Source: Nostoc sp. 106C
GTDB lineage: Bacteria > Cyanobacteriota > Cyanobacteriia > Cyanobacteriales > Nostocaceae
Direction of reading: 5' to 3'
Length of the DNA stretch: 64,000 nucleotides
Assembly (NCBI RefSeq): GCF_002154725.1
Contig: NZ_MTAW01000193.1
Coordinates: forward strand, 1 to 64,000
Shown: piece by piece, positions 18,713-27,740 of the stretch
How the letters are laid out: every line of letters begins with the position of its first letter
Numbering within the stretch: position 1 is the first letter of the stretch
Notes under the pieces: generated by a model
Database searches by the model: none
What the model saw: only the letters and a program-made list of their open reading frames with translations
What the model was told of the DNA's origin: nothing
Position numbers and translations under genes: made by a program

Positions 18713-19350
18713 TAATCTTGAATTTCTAGATGTCCATCAGTATCTCTTGGGTCTTCTAAAAAGCCCATACCGGATAAAGGACGGTATGGATAGCTTTGGC
18801 GAGGGGTTTTTTGGATATCTTCTTTGATGGCTTCTAAGTCAATATAGCGATCGCTTACATTGATTAAGCTGTCGCTGGTCATTGAACGTAAACTTACCAC
18901 CTCTACCCGCACACCCCGATAGCTAACTGAGTTCACTGCATAGGCCAAATCCCCATCACCACTGACTAAGACTGCTGTATCGTATGAATCTACTAAAGCC
19001 ATCATATCTACTGCTATTTCTACATCCAGGTTGGCTTTTTTTGAACCATCTGGTAGCTGGACTAAATCTTTAGCAATAACTCTGTAGCCATTGCGACGCA
19101 TCCACAGCAGAAATCCTTGTTGTTTCTCGTTTGTGCGATCTACACCAGTGTAGAAAAAAGCGCGTAACAGTCTAGATCCGCCAGTTAAACGACACAATAA
19201 CTTAGTGTAATCAATTTCGATTCCTAGTTGCAGTGCGGCATAAAATAGATTTGAGCCATCAATAAATATAGCTACACGACCCCGATTCTCTAAAACTTGT
19301 TCCGGCGTAAATATCGAGTCATTTTCTAAATTATTCAACATTGATGTCAT
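18712..19350 (-). CDS. LabA-like NYN domain protein
   Basis: 212 residues, NYN (PIN-like) nuclease fold: VAIFIDGSNLFYAALQLGI with the first acidic residue, ANLDVEIAVDMMALVDSYD and VLVSGDGDLAYAVNSVSYRG with later acidic residues, all conserved. It belongs to the LabA/DUF88 family; in Synechococcus LabA is needed for negative feedback by KaiC on circadian gene expression, but NYN proteins in general are candidate RNases. N-terminal 22 and C-terminal about 30 residues look disordered. The downstream lptC starts in its stop codon. Which NYN subfamily it belongs to needs a tree, so no symbol is given. Confidence 0.88.
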   Translation of the reverse strand: MTSMLNNLENDSIFTPEQVLENRGRVAIFIDGSNLFYAALQLGIEIDYTKLLCRLTGGSRLLRAFFYTGVDRTNEKQQGFLLWMRRNGYRVIAKDLVQLPDGSKKANLDVEIAVDMMALVDSYDTAVLVSGDGDLAYAVNSVSYRGVRVEVVSLRSMTSDSLINVSDRYIDLEAIKEDIQKTPRQSYPYRPLSGMGFLEDPRDTDGHLEIQD

Positions 19351-19431
19351 ACCTCAGTTTTTATCCTTGTAATATTTGATACTAAATTTTTACTTCTCAG
19401 ATGCAAGTTAGAGCGATTTATGATAATCTAC

Positions 19432-19465
19432 CGGGGCTAATCAGTGCGGCCCCGATCGTTTTTTT
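19432..19465 (+). terminator. Orphan rho-independent terminator, plus-strand oriented
   Basis: CGGGGC (19432-19437) pairs with GCCCCG (19449-19454), followed by ATCG and seven T residues on the plus strand. Both flanking genes (metG, labA-like) run on the minus strand, so in this orientation it ends no annotated gene. On the minus strand the hairpin has no T-run but could still affect metG 3' ends. Confidence 0.6.
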
Positions 19466-19506
19466 GACAGAATTTAGAGATTAAGCAAAATCAAAAATTC
19501 AAAGTA

Positions 19507-21108
19507 CTAATCGTTTTTGGGGGGTTCTATACGCTTAAAGATTGGTTGGGGTGTGCCCAACTGTTGTTTAGTAGATAGTAGCCCCCAGGTTGCATGAATA
19601 TCGAAAGGTGCAGCAATTGCACTTTCTTGTTGATCGTTAAAGTTAATTCCGAAGCCCAATTGCTGATAAATATCGCTACTGATATTCGGAATTATCGGGG
19701 ACAACAGATAAGCTGCTAGTCTAACTGATTCTAGAACTGCATACAGCACTTTTTCCAATGTCTGCTGCTGTCCTTGCTTATATAATGACCAAGGGGCTTG
19801 TTCATCAATAAACTTATTGCTAGCTTGCACCAGCAACAGGATAGCCTCGCAGGCTTGATTGAAAGCCAGCATTTCGTAGGCATTTTTCACCTGTTCCCCT
19901 AAAGTTAATCCAATCGCTTTTAAAGGATTTTCAGCCGGAATGGCTTCATTGGCAATTGCTGGCACATTACCGGCGCAGTACTTCTTCACCATGTTCAGTG
20001 TCCGATTTAGCAAATTACCTAAATCATTTGCCAAATCTGCATTCAGAACATTAATGAATCTAACTTCATTAAAATCGCCATCTTTGCCAAATTCAATTTC
20101 CTTAAGAAAGTAATAACGAACGGCGTCACTACCATAGCGCTGGACTAGCTCTATGGGATCGAGGGTATTACCCAGACTTTTACCCATCTTCTGACCATCT
20201 TTAGTTAAAAAGCCATGTCCAAATACTTGCTCTGGTAACGGCAGGCCAGCACTAAGCAGCATCGCCGGCCAATAAACTGCATGGAAACGGAGAATATCTT
20301 TACCAATTAAGTGCAAGTTTATGGGCCACCATTTAGCTAAGGCATTTGCTAAAGTTGGTTCTGCATCTGGTTCTAACAATGCCGTTACATAACCCAGCAG
20401 TGCATCAAACCAGACGTAAAGAGTATGCTTGGGATCTACTGGTACAGGAAAACCCCAATCTAGATTCACCCGTGAAATCGAAAAGTCTTGCAACCCTTGA
20501 TTCACAAAGTTGAGGACTTCGTTACGACGACTCACAGGCTGGATAAAATCTGGTCTAGACTGGTAAAGTTCTTGTAGTTGACTTTGGTATTTGGATAAGC
20601 GGAAAAAGTAGTTTTGTTCGTCTCGCCACTCAACTTCTTTGTTAGTATGAATCGGACAACGGTTTCCCTCAAGCAGTTCTCGTTCTTCTTTAAATTCTTC
20701 ACAGGATACACAATACCAGCCTTTTTGTTGTCCCTGGTAAATGTCGCCGCTCTCCCATACTCGCCCGAAAAATTCTTTGACAATTGCTTCATGGCGAGGA
20801 TCGGTGGTCCGAATAAAGCGATCGTATTTAATATTTAGTATTTGCCACAGAGAAAGGAAAGCCAGAGATATTTCATCACAAAATTCTTGGGGAGCTTTCC
20901 CTAAATTTTCAGCCGAGCGTTGAATTTTCTGTCCGTGTTCATCTGTACCTGTGATTAGTAGCACTTGATGCCCTAAAAGCCTTTGAAACCGAGCCACTAC
21001 ATCAGCGGCCATTGTTGTATAAGCACTACCAACATGGGGAACATCGTTTACATAATATAGCGGAGTTGTCAGTGCAAATGTCTTTTCTTTTTTATTCACT
21101 AGATTCAT
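19507..21108 (-). CDS. metG: Methionine--tRNA ligase
   Basis: About 533 residues from the ATG chosen at 21108 (a TTG two codons upstream is less likely). Class I aminoacyl-tRNA synthetase: HIGH-type motif VPHVGSAY, zinc knuckle CVSCEEFKEE...CPIH (about residues 130-150), tRNA and methionine pocket region, and a KMSKS-type motif KMGKSLGNTL (about 300). Short form without the C-terminal dimerisation (Arc1p-like) domain. Minus strand, followed 156 bp later by the labA-like gene, with a plus-strand terminator in between. Confidence 0.96.
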   Translation of the reverse strand: MNLVNKKEKTFALTTPLYYVNDVPHVGSAYTTMAADVVARFQRLLGHQVLLITGTDEHGQKIQRSAENLGKAPQEFCDEISLAFLSLWQILNIKYDRFIRTTDPRHEAIVKEFFGRVWESGDIYQGQQKGWYCVSCEEFKEERELLEGNRCPIHTNKEVEWRDEQNYFFRLSKYQSQLQELYQSRPDFIQPVSRRNEVLNFVNQGLQDFSISRVNLDWGFPVPVDPKHTLYVWFDALLGYVTALLEPDAEPTLANALAKWWPINLHLIGKDILRFHAVYWPAMLLSAGLPLPEQVFGHGFLTKDGQKMGKSLGNTLDPIELVQRYGSDAVRYYFLKEIEFGKDGDFNEVRFINVLNADLANDLGNLLNRTLNMVKKYCAGNVPAIANEAIPAENPLKAIGLTLGEQVKNAYEMLAFNQACEAILLLVQASNKFIDEQAPWSLYKQGQQQTLEKVLYAVLESVRLAAYLLSPIIPNISSDIYQQLGFGINFNDQQESAIAAPFDIHATWGLLSTKQQLGTPQPIFKRIEPPKND

Positions 21109-21483
21109 GCACAATAAAAAAACAACTTATTAAAACGGTTTATATCTTACTTTTGTGGGCAAAACCACGTAATTATATAACATTACTATTTTTTTTTCAA
21201 ACACTACATTAATATTAGCAAATCTCGAAAGACCAGATTATTTTATGCTTTATATAAAGCTAGCTAATTTTCCCAATAGTTAAAAAATAGCTGCTAACAA
21301 TAGTTAGTAAAGCTTTTGATTGCATTTGTTGTGGCTGGGAATACAGAAACTAGGACTCAGAAAATATAGTTAACTTTGAGAATTAAACATTTCTACCTTA
21401 AGACGGTCGTGGTAGTGGTGAAGAAATGTAATGTTAAGTCAAGATAAACTGCGATATTTTCTGAAAAAAATATATTGATTGCT
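21109..21483. other. Divergent promoter region metG / acyltransferase
   Basis: 375 AT-rich bases with a nine-base T run near 21189-21197. Must contain promoters for both directions. No clear consensus could be fixed and no gene was seen. Confidence 0.45.
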
Positions 21484-22209
21484 ATGAGTCTAAATAGCCC
21501 TCTGGAGATTTCTCGTTGGTCATTAGCGGCGCTATCAACGCGAATGTTTCGTTATTACGAAGATCGAATTCCTCATGATGCTAGCGTGTTAGTCGTCAGC
21601 AATCACCGCAGCTTTATGGATGCCCTGATTTTAATGGCGGCGCTATCAAATCCAATTCGCTTTGCCTGCCATCACTATATGGGGCAAGTACCAATTATGC
21701 GGGAACTAGTTACAGGTCAATTGGGGTGCTTTCCCTTAGATGATACTCATAAACGCCAGCAGAGCTTTTTTGCCCAATCCCAACTGCTATTGCAGTCCAA
21801 GCAGATGGTAGGGGTGTTTCCAGAAGGAACCGAACCAATGGTAAAATTTACCCAGCCTCATGAGGTGGGTGAATTTCAGCGCGGATTTGCTCATTTGGCA
21901 TTGCGAGCAGCTGTGAGAGACTTAGCGATTTTGCCGATCGCGATCGCCTCCCTAGAGGAAGTAAACACCGCAGGTGTACCTTTACGCTTATTAAGTTTGT
22001 TTGACCCTTCAGAAGCATTATTTAATCAACCAGGTTGGCATCCCTTGGTCATCTATCGTCGAGTCGCGGTGTTAATTGGCCGTCCCTATTGGATTAAGCC
22101 CCAACAACAAAAACAATACCAAGGAAAACAAGCGAAAACTGTTGTTGCTGAACTGACAGAACATTGTCATTGTGAAATCGCCAGCTTGTTACGTCAGGGT
22201 TGTTATTAG
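21484..22209 (+). CDS. 1-acyl-glycerol-3-phosphate acyltransferase-like protein
   Basis: About 241 residues from ATG 21484; an in-frame TTG three codons earlier is possible. PlsC-type acyltransferase motifs: block I NHRSFMDALIL (H-x4-D) and block III FPEGTEPM. No strong membrane helix. It differs clearly from the second PlsC homologue at 31285. The substrate is probably lysophosphatidic acid or another lysolipid. A ggatggat/atccatcc hairpin lies just after the stop. No operon partner. Confidence 0.85.
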   Translation: MSLNSPLEISRWSLAALSTRMFRYYEDRIPHDASVLVVSNHRSFMDALILMAALSNPIRFACHHYMGQVPIMRELVTGQLGCFPLDDTHKRQQSFFAQSQLLLQSKQMVGVFPEGTEPMVKFTQPHEVGEFQRGFAHLALRAAVRDLAILPIAIASLEEVNTAGVPLRLLSLFDPSEALFNQPGWHPLVIYRRVAVLIGRPYWIKPQQQKQYQGKQAKTVVAELTEHCHCEIASLLRQGCY

Positions 22210-22570
22210 GATATCTCATACCTTGGATGGATCAATTATCCATCCCCAAAATAGTAAAGACGATATTTATACATTGCTTAAGCTATTTATAGGGCAGAGT
22301 ACAATGAGCAGATGATTCTACTCCGGCAAAGATTTATGTGAAGGAGTTCTATATTTGTTACCTTCTATAATGTTGAAGTTGGAGTTTGAATCCTAGATTA
22401 TTTAATCGAAAAAGTTCTATTTAAGATCATTTTGGGAAACAAAGTATGATTTTTAGAGAATTTTGACTGTTATTGATAGATATTAACCTTTGGTAGATAT
22501 CAAACCTAAATTTCTTGAGCTTTCATAGGCTAAATTTTATAAAATTAACAAAATAAATTGAAATTTGACA
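22210..22570 (+). other. Intergenic with 3' hairpin
   Basis: 361 bases. GGATGGAT (22225-22232) and ATCCATCC (22238-22245) form an 8-bp stem with a 5-base loop right after the acyltransferase stop; there is no T-run, so it could be a factor-dependent terminator or mRNA stabiliser. The rest is AT-rich leader of the next gene. No gene seen. Confidence 0.5.
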
Positions 22571-23401
22571 ATGCTAGAAGTTGAGTTAAAGCCGTGTTTC
22601 CTTACGCCTAAACGCGTACAGCCAGAGTATCCCCTGTTTGTGTATTTGCCAGGAATGGATGGAACGGGTCAACTATTGCGATCGCAAACTGCGGGATTGG
22701 AACTAGGTTTTGATGTGCGCTGTTTGGCGATCCCACGGCAAGACCTCACCACCTGGGATGTACTCACCAATAACGTATTAGACTTGATCCACACCGAATT
22801 AGAAAAAAGTTCTCAGCGACCAATTTATCTGTGTGGAGAGTCGTTTGGTGGCTGTTTAGCAATGAAAGTAGCTATCCAAGCACCACAGTTGTTTAAACGG
22901 ATTATCCTGATTAACCCAGCTTCTAGCTTTCATTTACGTCCTTGGTTCAATTGGGCATCCCAGCTAACTTACTTAGTGCATCCTTACCTTTATGAAATAG
23001 GTGCACTAGGATTATTACCGTTTTTAGCATCTTTACAACGGATGACCAGAAGCGATCGCCAAGAACTACTAAAAAGTATGCGTTCTGTACCGCCAGAAAC
23101 AGTCCTCTGGCGATTGTCTTTACTTAGAGAGTTTCATGTGGAAGACGAACAGTTACGTCGCCTTACACAACCAGTTTTGCTGATTGCTGGTGTCCAAGAT
23201 CGACTTTTGCCTTCTGTAGATGAAGTCAGACGTTTAGCTAACATTTTACCCAACAGTAAGATGCTATTGCTGCCTCAGAGCGGACACGCCTGTTTACTAG
23301 AGAGTGATACTAATCTCTATAAAATCATGCACAATCATAATTTCTTGGAAAGTAGTGCTGAGGTTATGCAAGCGATAGAAGCTGGAAATAAAATCAGGTG
23401 A
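22571..23401 (+). CDS. Alpha/beta hydrolase
   Basis: 276 residues from the ATG at 22571 (a TTG two codons upstream is unlikely). Alpha/beta-hydrolase fold: oxyanion-region LPGMDGTGQLL, nucleophile elbow CGESFGGC (Ser about 97), acid-region LLIAGVQDRLLP and catalytic His in QSGHACLLE. It resembles the hydrolase half of plant-type phytyl ester synthase/esterase proteins, which would fit chlorophyll or phytol turnover, but the substrate cannot be read from sequence alone. Confidence 0.85.
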   Translation: MLEVELKPCFLTPKRVQPEYPLFVYLPGMDGTGQLLRSQTAGLELGFDVRCLAIPRQDLTTWDVLTNNVLDLIHTELEKSSQRPIYLCGESFGGCLAMKVAIQAPQLFKRIILINPASSFHLRPWFNWASQLTYLVHPYLYEIGALGLLPFLASLQRMTRSDRQELLKSMRSVPPETVLWRLSLLREFHVEDEQLRRLTQPVLLIAGVQDRLLPSVDEVRRLANILPNSKMLLLPQSGHACLLESDTNLYKIMHNHNFLESSAEVMQAIEAGNKIR

Positions 23402-23609
23402 GGAGCAAAAAGTTTTAGGTTGACATATCCAATCTGAAGCAGAAATTTCCAATATTATCCAATCAATCTTTACTGCAACAAATTTCTAGTATTCAGATGA
23501 GGAAGTATTTTATTTTTAACTAACGGCTTATCCTGATGGAAAGAGGTCAGGTTAAGCACAAATTTGCTAAAACCAAAATAGCAAAGCTATACAATGAAGG
23601 TGCCCAGCA

Positions 23610-24734
23610 ATGGCAGACAAACTGAATAACGCAATAGATAAAAAACTAAATAATTCCTCCACTGATAATACAAAAAATGCTCAACAATCATTTTTAGGAT
23701 CTGTTGCTGAAACGTTAAGCTGGGTAGCGGGGACAGCAGTTGAGGTAGGAGGAACAGCTGTTAAACAAACACATAAGCTAATTGAACAATCCACTCAAAA
23801 CACCGGGAAGCTAGTGGATAGCCTCAGTCAAAATTGGCTGATTCGCAGATTATCTGGTGTGTTAAATCTGAATTGGTTAATTGGGGCTAGTGAAAATGTT
23901 GATCTGCAAAAAGCACAAGAGACAGTTAACAAACTAAAACAACAGTATCCCCAGGAATCACCAAGCCAAATTTCCCACAGAATTATGGTGGAAAAAGCCA
24001 CTCAAGCAGGCGGAATTGGTTTAGCAACTAGTATTTTGCCAGGAATAGCGGCGGCTTTATTGGCAATTGATTTGGCTGCTACAACACAATTACAATCAGA
24101 AATGCTTTATCAAATAGCAGCTGCTTATGGACTAGATTTAAAAGACTCTGCCCGTAAGGGAGAAGTTTTGGCAATTTTTGGTCTAGCTTTGGGTGGTAGT
24201 CGTCTTCTAAAAGCTGCGGGATTGGGCTTGCTACGAAATGTCCCCTTTGCTGGTGCGGCGATCGCAGCTAGTTCCAATGCGACGATGATTTATTCATTGG
24301 GGTATGCTGCTTGCCGATTTTACGAAGCGAAGTTAGATGAATCAACTTCCCTCACTTCTAAAGAGACATTGGCAACATTAAAGCAACAAAGTGAAAAGTA
24401 TTTAGAAACAGCGATCGCACAAGAAGCGATCATGGATCAAATTTTAGTACATATGATCCTCGCCAGTCATCCAGACAAGACTTGGTCAGAAATTCGCCCA
24501 GAATTACAAGCTATCAATCTGAGTGAACATTCATTAAAAGAGATTTCCGAAAATATCAAATCACCCCAGCCTTTGAATAGCTTGCTAGATCAACTAAATC
24601 GTGATTTTGCCATACCTTTATTAGCGCAGTGTCAAAAAATTGCTGAAATTAACGGTGAAACTACAGAGTTAGAGCAAAATATAATGACTGCGATCGCTAA
24701 TAAGTTTGATTTGGAAAGGCAAAATAGGCAATAG
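23610..24734 (+). CDS. EcsC family protein
   Basis: 374 residues. EcsC-type core from about residue 100 on: IMVEKATQAGGIGLATSILPG, a Gly/Ala-rich hydrophobic hairpin (AALLAIDLAATTQLQSEMLYQI), DSARKGEVLAIFGLALGGSRLL and VPFAGAAIAASSNATMIYSLGYAACRFYE. Polar, Gln/Asn-rich ends. Named after B. subtilis EcsC, encoded near an ABC transporter, but the molecular role is unknown. Probably membrane-associated. It starts at an ATG after a modest GAAGGTG ribosome site and has its own leader of 208 bp. Confidence 0.8.
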   Translation: MADKLNNAIDKKLNNSSTDNTKNAQQSFLGSVAETLSWVAGTAVEVGGTAVKQTHKLIEQSTQNTGKLVDSLSQNWLIRRLSGVLNLNWLIGASENVDLQKAQETVNKLKQQYPQESPSQISHRIMVEKATQAGGIGLATSILPGIAAALLAIDLAATTQLQSEMLYQIAAAYGLDLKDSARKGEVLAIFGLALGGSRLLKAAGLGLLRNVPFAGAAIAASSNATMIYSLGYAACRFYEAKLDESTSLTSKETLATLKQQSEKYLETAIAQEAIMDQILVHMILASHPDKTWSEIRPELQAINLSEHSLKEISENIKSPQPLNSLLDQLNRDFAIPLLAQCQKIAEINGETTELEQNIMTAIANKFDLERQNRQ

Positions 24735-24829
24735 ACAATGGCGATGTCTACGACGGGCTACGCTTGCACTGTTTTGAATGCATAAAATTCTCAAATGATT
24801 TAGCAAACAGGGAAATTGAGAAAGTAATA
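24735..24829 (+). other. Spacer with dispersed Nostoc-type repeat
   Basis: GGCGATGTCTACGACGGGCT (starting near 24739) is a member of a short GC-rich repeat found scattered in Nostocales spacers (recognised by pattern, not searched). First part of a 471-base gap that continues with the tandem array. Confidence 0.45.
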
Positions 24830-25066
24830 TGCCTTTTTACTTGCGGAAAACACCGAAATGAGTAAGCATTTAGGCATTTTAAGTAAGCAAAATGGCTTTT
24901 TACTTGCGGAAAACACCAAAATGAGTGCGTGATTTAACAAAATGAGAAAGTGTTTAGACATTTTGAGTAAGCAAAATGGCTTTTTACTTGCGGAAAACAC
25001 CAAAATGAGTAAGCATTTACGCATTTTGAGTAAGCATTTTAGATAAATGAGTAAGCAAAAAGGCAA
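24830..25066. repeat. Degenerate tandem repeat array (about 35-bp core, 3 copies)
   Basis: The core ATGGCTTTTTACTTGCGG + AAAACACCAAAATGAGT occurs at 24830-24863 (two changes), 24892-24926 and 24976-25010. Spacers consist of GAGTAAGCATTT/GCATTTTGAG words. Copy spacing is 61 then 84 bases. The minus strand is open across the array (88 codons, with repeated VFSASKKPFCLLKM), because the unit lacks stops in that frame; I read this as a side effect, not a gene. Confidence 0.8.
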
Positions 25067-25159
25067 AATGAGTTAGTTTTTTCAATAAACTATGAAGTAA
25101 TCTGCTTTTTGGATGATTAAAATCGACTTTATATGTTTTCTTGATGAAAATACCAAAAG

Positions 25160-25198
25160 AGCGATCACAAAAACAAATTGCTAAGATATGTGATCGCT
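25160..25198 (-). terminator. Inverted repeat / terminator after vapBC-type genes
   Basis: AGCGATCACA (25160-25169) and TGTGATCGCT (25189-25198) are a perfect 10-bp inverted repeat located just past the toxin stop. On the minus strand the stem is followed by CTTTTGG, a weak T-run, so it could end the antitoxin-toxin transcript. Confidence 0.5.
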
Positions 25199-25205
25199 AC
25201 GATTA

Positions 25206-25617
25206 TTATTCAATTAACCAGTTTTCTAATTGCAGTGCAGGAATATTGATAAAATGGCGAGTGTTGTTAGTTACTAAAATATCTGCACGAGAACGAGCTA
25301 CTGCTGCGATGACTGCATCCAATACACCAGTTGGTTTACCTATTGATTTTAATTCAGCTTGAATTTTGCCAAATTCTTCAGCCGCATTCTCGTCAAAATT
25401 TATTACTGTTATTAAACTACTAAATTGATTTATATTAATAATATTTTCCTGAACTTTTTGAGAACAATATGCTCCTTTGTAAAGTTCAGCTATTACTATG
25501 GTTGAGATATAACACTGGCTAAACATTCGAGTAAAATTGAGCCAGAACTAGAGGATTTTCATTGATAATAGCAATACAGATGTTGCTATCTAGGAGATAT
25601 ACTAGCGCTCGCCCTAT
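25206..25617 (-). pseudogene. VapC-like PIN-domain toxin, frameshifted and without start
   Basis: Read on the minus strand from the antitoxin stop, one frame gives a PIN N-terminus, VYLLDSNICIAIINENPLVL, then AQFYSNV and a stop. A one-base shift at the T-run (plus-strand AAA at 25521-25523) continues the domain as SQCYISTIVIAELYKGAYCS ... GVLDAVIAAVARSRADILVTNNTRHF. Removing one T restores a single VapC-like protein of about 130 residues with the PIN acidic residues (D in LLDSN, E in IAELYKG, D in VLDAVIA, and the TNN motif). The codons between the antitoxin stop and VYLLD (ATA GGG CGA GCG CTA) include no normal start. So the toxin carries two lesions and is probably inactive. A 106-residue product from the internal ATG would lack the first catalytic Asp. 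Confidence 0.85.
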
Positions 25618-25866
25618 CTATGAATATTGCCCATACAGCCTTTCCCACTCTAAATTCTCTTCTCTTTGTAACTCCTCCATAGTTTTCACAAAATCCTCTC
25701 TAGATTCTCTGTTATTTGATAAAAAATCCTGCATTGTTTTCAGTCTTTCTTGGTGGCTAATTGACTGAGCAATTTCAATATCAATTACTATTTCTGTACT
25801 ATCAGGAATATTTAGTTCTTCTGATAACTCTATAATTTTGCCACGTTTGATACCTTTAATTTTCAT
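25618..25866 (-). CDS. VapB-like antitoxin
   Basis: 82 residues, preceded by GGAG at the usual distance from the ATG. N-terminal part MKIKGIKRGKIIELSEELNI looks like the beta-strand DNA-binding half of an AbrB/VapB-like or DUF2281-like antitoxin. The acidic, Glu-rich C-terminal half (REDFVKTMEELQREENLEWE) would wrap the toxin. It lies directly before the broken PIN toxin on the same strand. The antitoxin is intact and might now only autoregulate. Its exact family was not resolved. Confidence 0.7.
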   Translation of the reverse strand: MKIKGIKRGKIIELSEELNIPDSTEIVIDIEIAQSISHQERLKTMQDFLSNNRESREDFVKTMEELQREENLEWERLYGQYS

Positions 25867-25936
25867 ACGTTTTCTCCAAAATGGAGTTTTTTACATTTTA
25901 TCCTGAAAAATTTCTAAAAAAAATTGCTACTGTCTT

Positions 25937-26233
25937 ATGTCTCGCTTACCCCGCAATTTTCAACCAGGATTTTGTTATCACATCACCATCCGTTGCAATA
26001 ACCGCGAATTTCGCCTCACTCGCCTAGAGTGTCGGGAGGTGTTTGTTGACGCTATTAACAAAGCAAAAGAGAAATATGGCTTTAAACTCTATGCTCTTTG
26101 TATTATGAGCAATCATGTCCATTACCTGCTACAGCCAATTCCCCAATCCCTGACAGCACGAACAGAAAATTTTACGCAATACTGGTACAAGAACTTTGAC
26201 ACAAAATACAAAAATGGTAATTCGACTGAGTGA
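25937..26233 (+). pseudogene. Truncated REP-associated Y1 (HUH) transposase
   Basis: The first about 72 residues match the REP-associated tyrosine transposase (RayT/IS200-like) family: MSRLPRNFQPGFCYHITIRC, then NNREFRLTRLE and YALCIMSNHVHYLLQP containing the HUH motif (HVH). After that the frame runs into unrelated sequence ([20 protein letters not shown]) and stops at 26233. The family's catalytic Tyr helix and C-terminal half are missing, so this is a 5' fragment. Its last 20 bases overlap the start of pepA. No flanking REP hairpins were recognised. Confidence 0.85.
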
Positions 26234-27695
26234 TACGCCTCTCTTGGAGTGGTCAGGGGATACTCTAGCAATTGGCTTATTTGAAGATGCAGTAGAGTTA
26301 ACTGGTGAACTAGCAACTTTAGATGGCAAGTTTGCTGGGATTTTAAAAGAACTGATTGCTGAAGAGGAATTTAAGGGTAAAGCCAATAGCACGATTTTTA
26401 CTCGTATAGCTGCTAGTACCCCAGTTAAGAAAGTGATTTTGGTGGGTTTGGGAAAAGCCGACGCGCTAAAAATTGATGGTTTGCGACGTGCAGCTGCGGC
26501 TGTAGGCCGAGTAGCCAAAAAGCAAAAAAGTAAAGTTTTAGGGTTTAGTTTTCCATTATGGAACAACGATCCGGCGGCAACTGCCCAAGCGATCGCTGAA
26601 GGTGTGCAACTGGCGCTTTACCAAGATCTCCGTTTTAAATCAGAACCCGAAGATAAAGGCTCACAAGTAGAAACCATAGATTTATTAGGGTTTGGCGGGC
26701 AAGAAGCAGCCATTAACCGCGCCAATCAAATAGTTTCTGGGGTAATTTTGGCAAGAGAGTTGGTAGCAGCTCCAGCAAACGCTGTTACACCGATTACTAT
26801 GGCGGAAACTGCCCAAGCGATCGCCACGGATCATGGTTTACAAATCCAAATCTTAGAACGGGAAGAGTGCGAAAAGTTGGGCATGGGTGCTTTTTTAGGA
26901 GTAGCTCAAGCTTCTGATTTGCCTCCTAAATTTATTCATCTAACTTACAAACCAGAAGGCACACCGACACGCAAACTAGCAATTATTGGTAAAGGCTTAA
27001 CCTTTGACTCCGGCGGACTCAATATTAAAGGCGCTGGTAGCGGCATTGAAACTATGAAAATTGATATGGGTGGTGCAGCTGCCACTTTAGGCGCAGCCAA
27101 AGCAATTGCTCAAATTAAGCCAAGTGCTGAGGTTCACTTTATCTCGGCCGTGACCGAAAACATGATTAGCGGTCATGCGATGCACCCAGGCGACATCCTA
27201 AAAGCGTCGAACGGCAAAACTATTGAAGTGAATAATACCGACGCTGAAGGGCGTTTGACTCTAGCCGATGCCTTAGTATATGCCGAGAAATTAGGAGTAG
27301 ATGCGATCGTTGATTTAGCAACCCTAACTGGTGCCAACGTCATCGCCTTGGGTGATGATATTGCAGGTTTGTTTACTCCTGATGATGCTGTAGCTTCCCA
27401 ACTAGAAAAAGCTGCGGCATCATCAGGAGAAAAGATTTGGCGGATGCCAATGGAAGAAAAGTATTTTGAAGGGCTAAAGTCTGGAATCGCGGACATGAAA
27501 AATACAGGTCCCCGCCCAGGAGGCGCAATTACTGCGTCCCTTTTCCTCAAGCAATTCGTCAAAGATACCCCTTGGGCACACTTAGATATTGCTGGTCCGG
27601 TGTGGTCAGATAAAGAAAATGGATACAACGGACCTGGGGCAACAGGTTTCGGTGTGAGAACCCTTGTTGATTGGGTACTGAGTCCAGTTGAGTAG
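26214..27695 (+). CDS. pepA: Leucyl aminopeptidase (M17)
   Basis: 493 residues from ATG 26214 ([16 protein letters not shown]), which fits cyanobacterial PepA better than the TTG 18 bases upstream. Cytosolic two-metal hexameric peptidase. Active-site motifs: [16 protein letters not shown] (Lys and Asp), [12 protein letters not shown], and the signature [14 protein letters not shown]. The N-terminal domain is more variable, as usual. The 5' end abuts a transposase fragment, so its native promoter may have been displaced. It is followed by heptamer repeats and then plsX. Confidence 0.95.
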   Translation: MVIRLSDTPLLEWSGDTLAIGLFEDAVELTGELATLDGKFAGILKELIAEEEFKGKANSTIFTRIAASTPVKKVILVGLGKADALKIDGLRRAAAAVGRVAKKQKSKVLGFSFPLWNNDPAATAQAIAEGVQLALYQDLRFKSEPEDKGSQVETIDLLGFGGQEAAINRANQIVSGVILARELVAAPANAVTPITMAETAQAIATDHGLQIQILEREECEKLGMGAFLGVAQASDLPPKFIHLTYKPEGTPTRKLAIIGKGLTFDSGGLNIKGAGSGIETMKIDMGGAAATLGAAKAIAQIKPSAEVHFISAVTENMISGHAMHPGDILKASNGKTIEVNNTDAEGRLTLADALVYAEKLGVDAIVDLATLTGANVIALGDDIAGLFTPDDAVASQLEKAAASSGEKIWRMPMEEKYFEGLKSGIADMKNTGPRPGGAITASLFLKQFVKDTPWAHLDIAGPVWSDKENGYNGPGATGFGVRTLVDWVLSPVE

Positions 27696-27699
27696 GTAA

Positions 27700-27740
27700 T
27701 TGGGGATAGGGCATGGGGCATGGGGCATTGGGCATTGGGA
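27700..27740 (+). repeat. Heptamer short tandem repeats (GGGCAT(T/G) type)
   Basis: GGGGCATGGGGCATTGGGCA-type heptamers directly after the pepA stop; the same family appears at 2255-2285 before pntAB. Non-coding. Confidence 0.75.

Noticed and set aside
24800..25066. 88-codon minus-strand gene in the repeat array
   Set aside because: Composed wholly of the DNA repeat units and odd in composition; reported as a repeat and not as a CDS.
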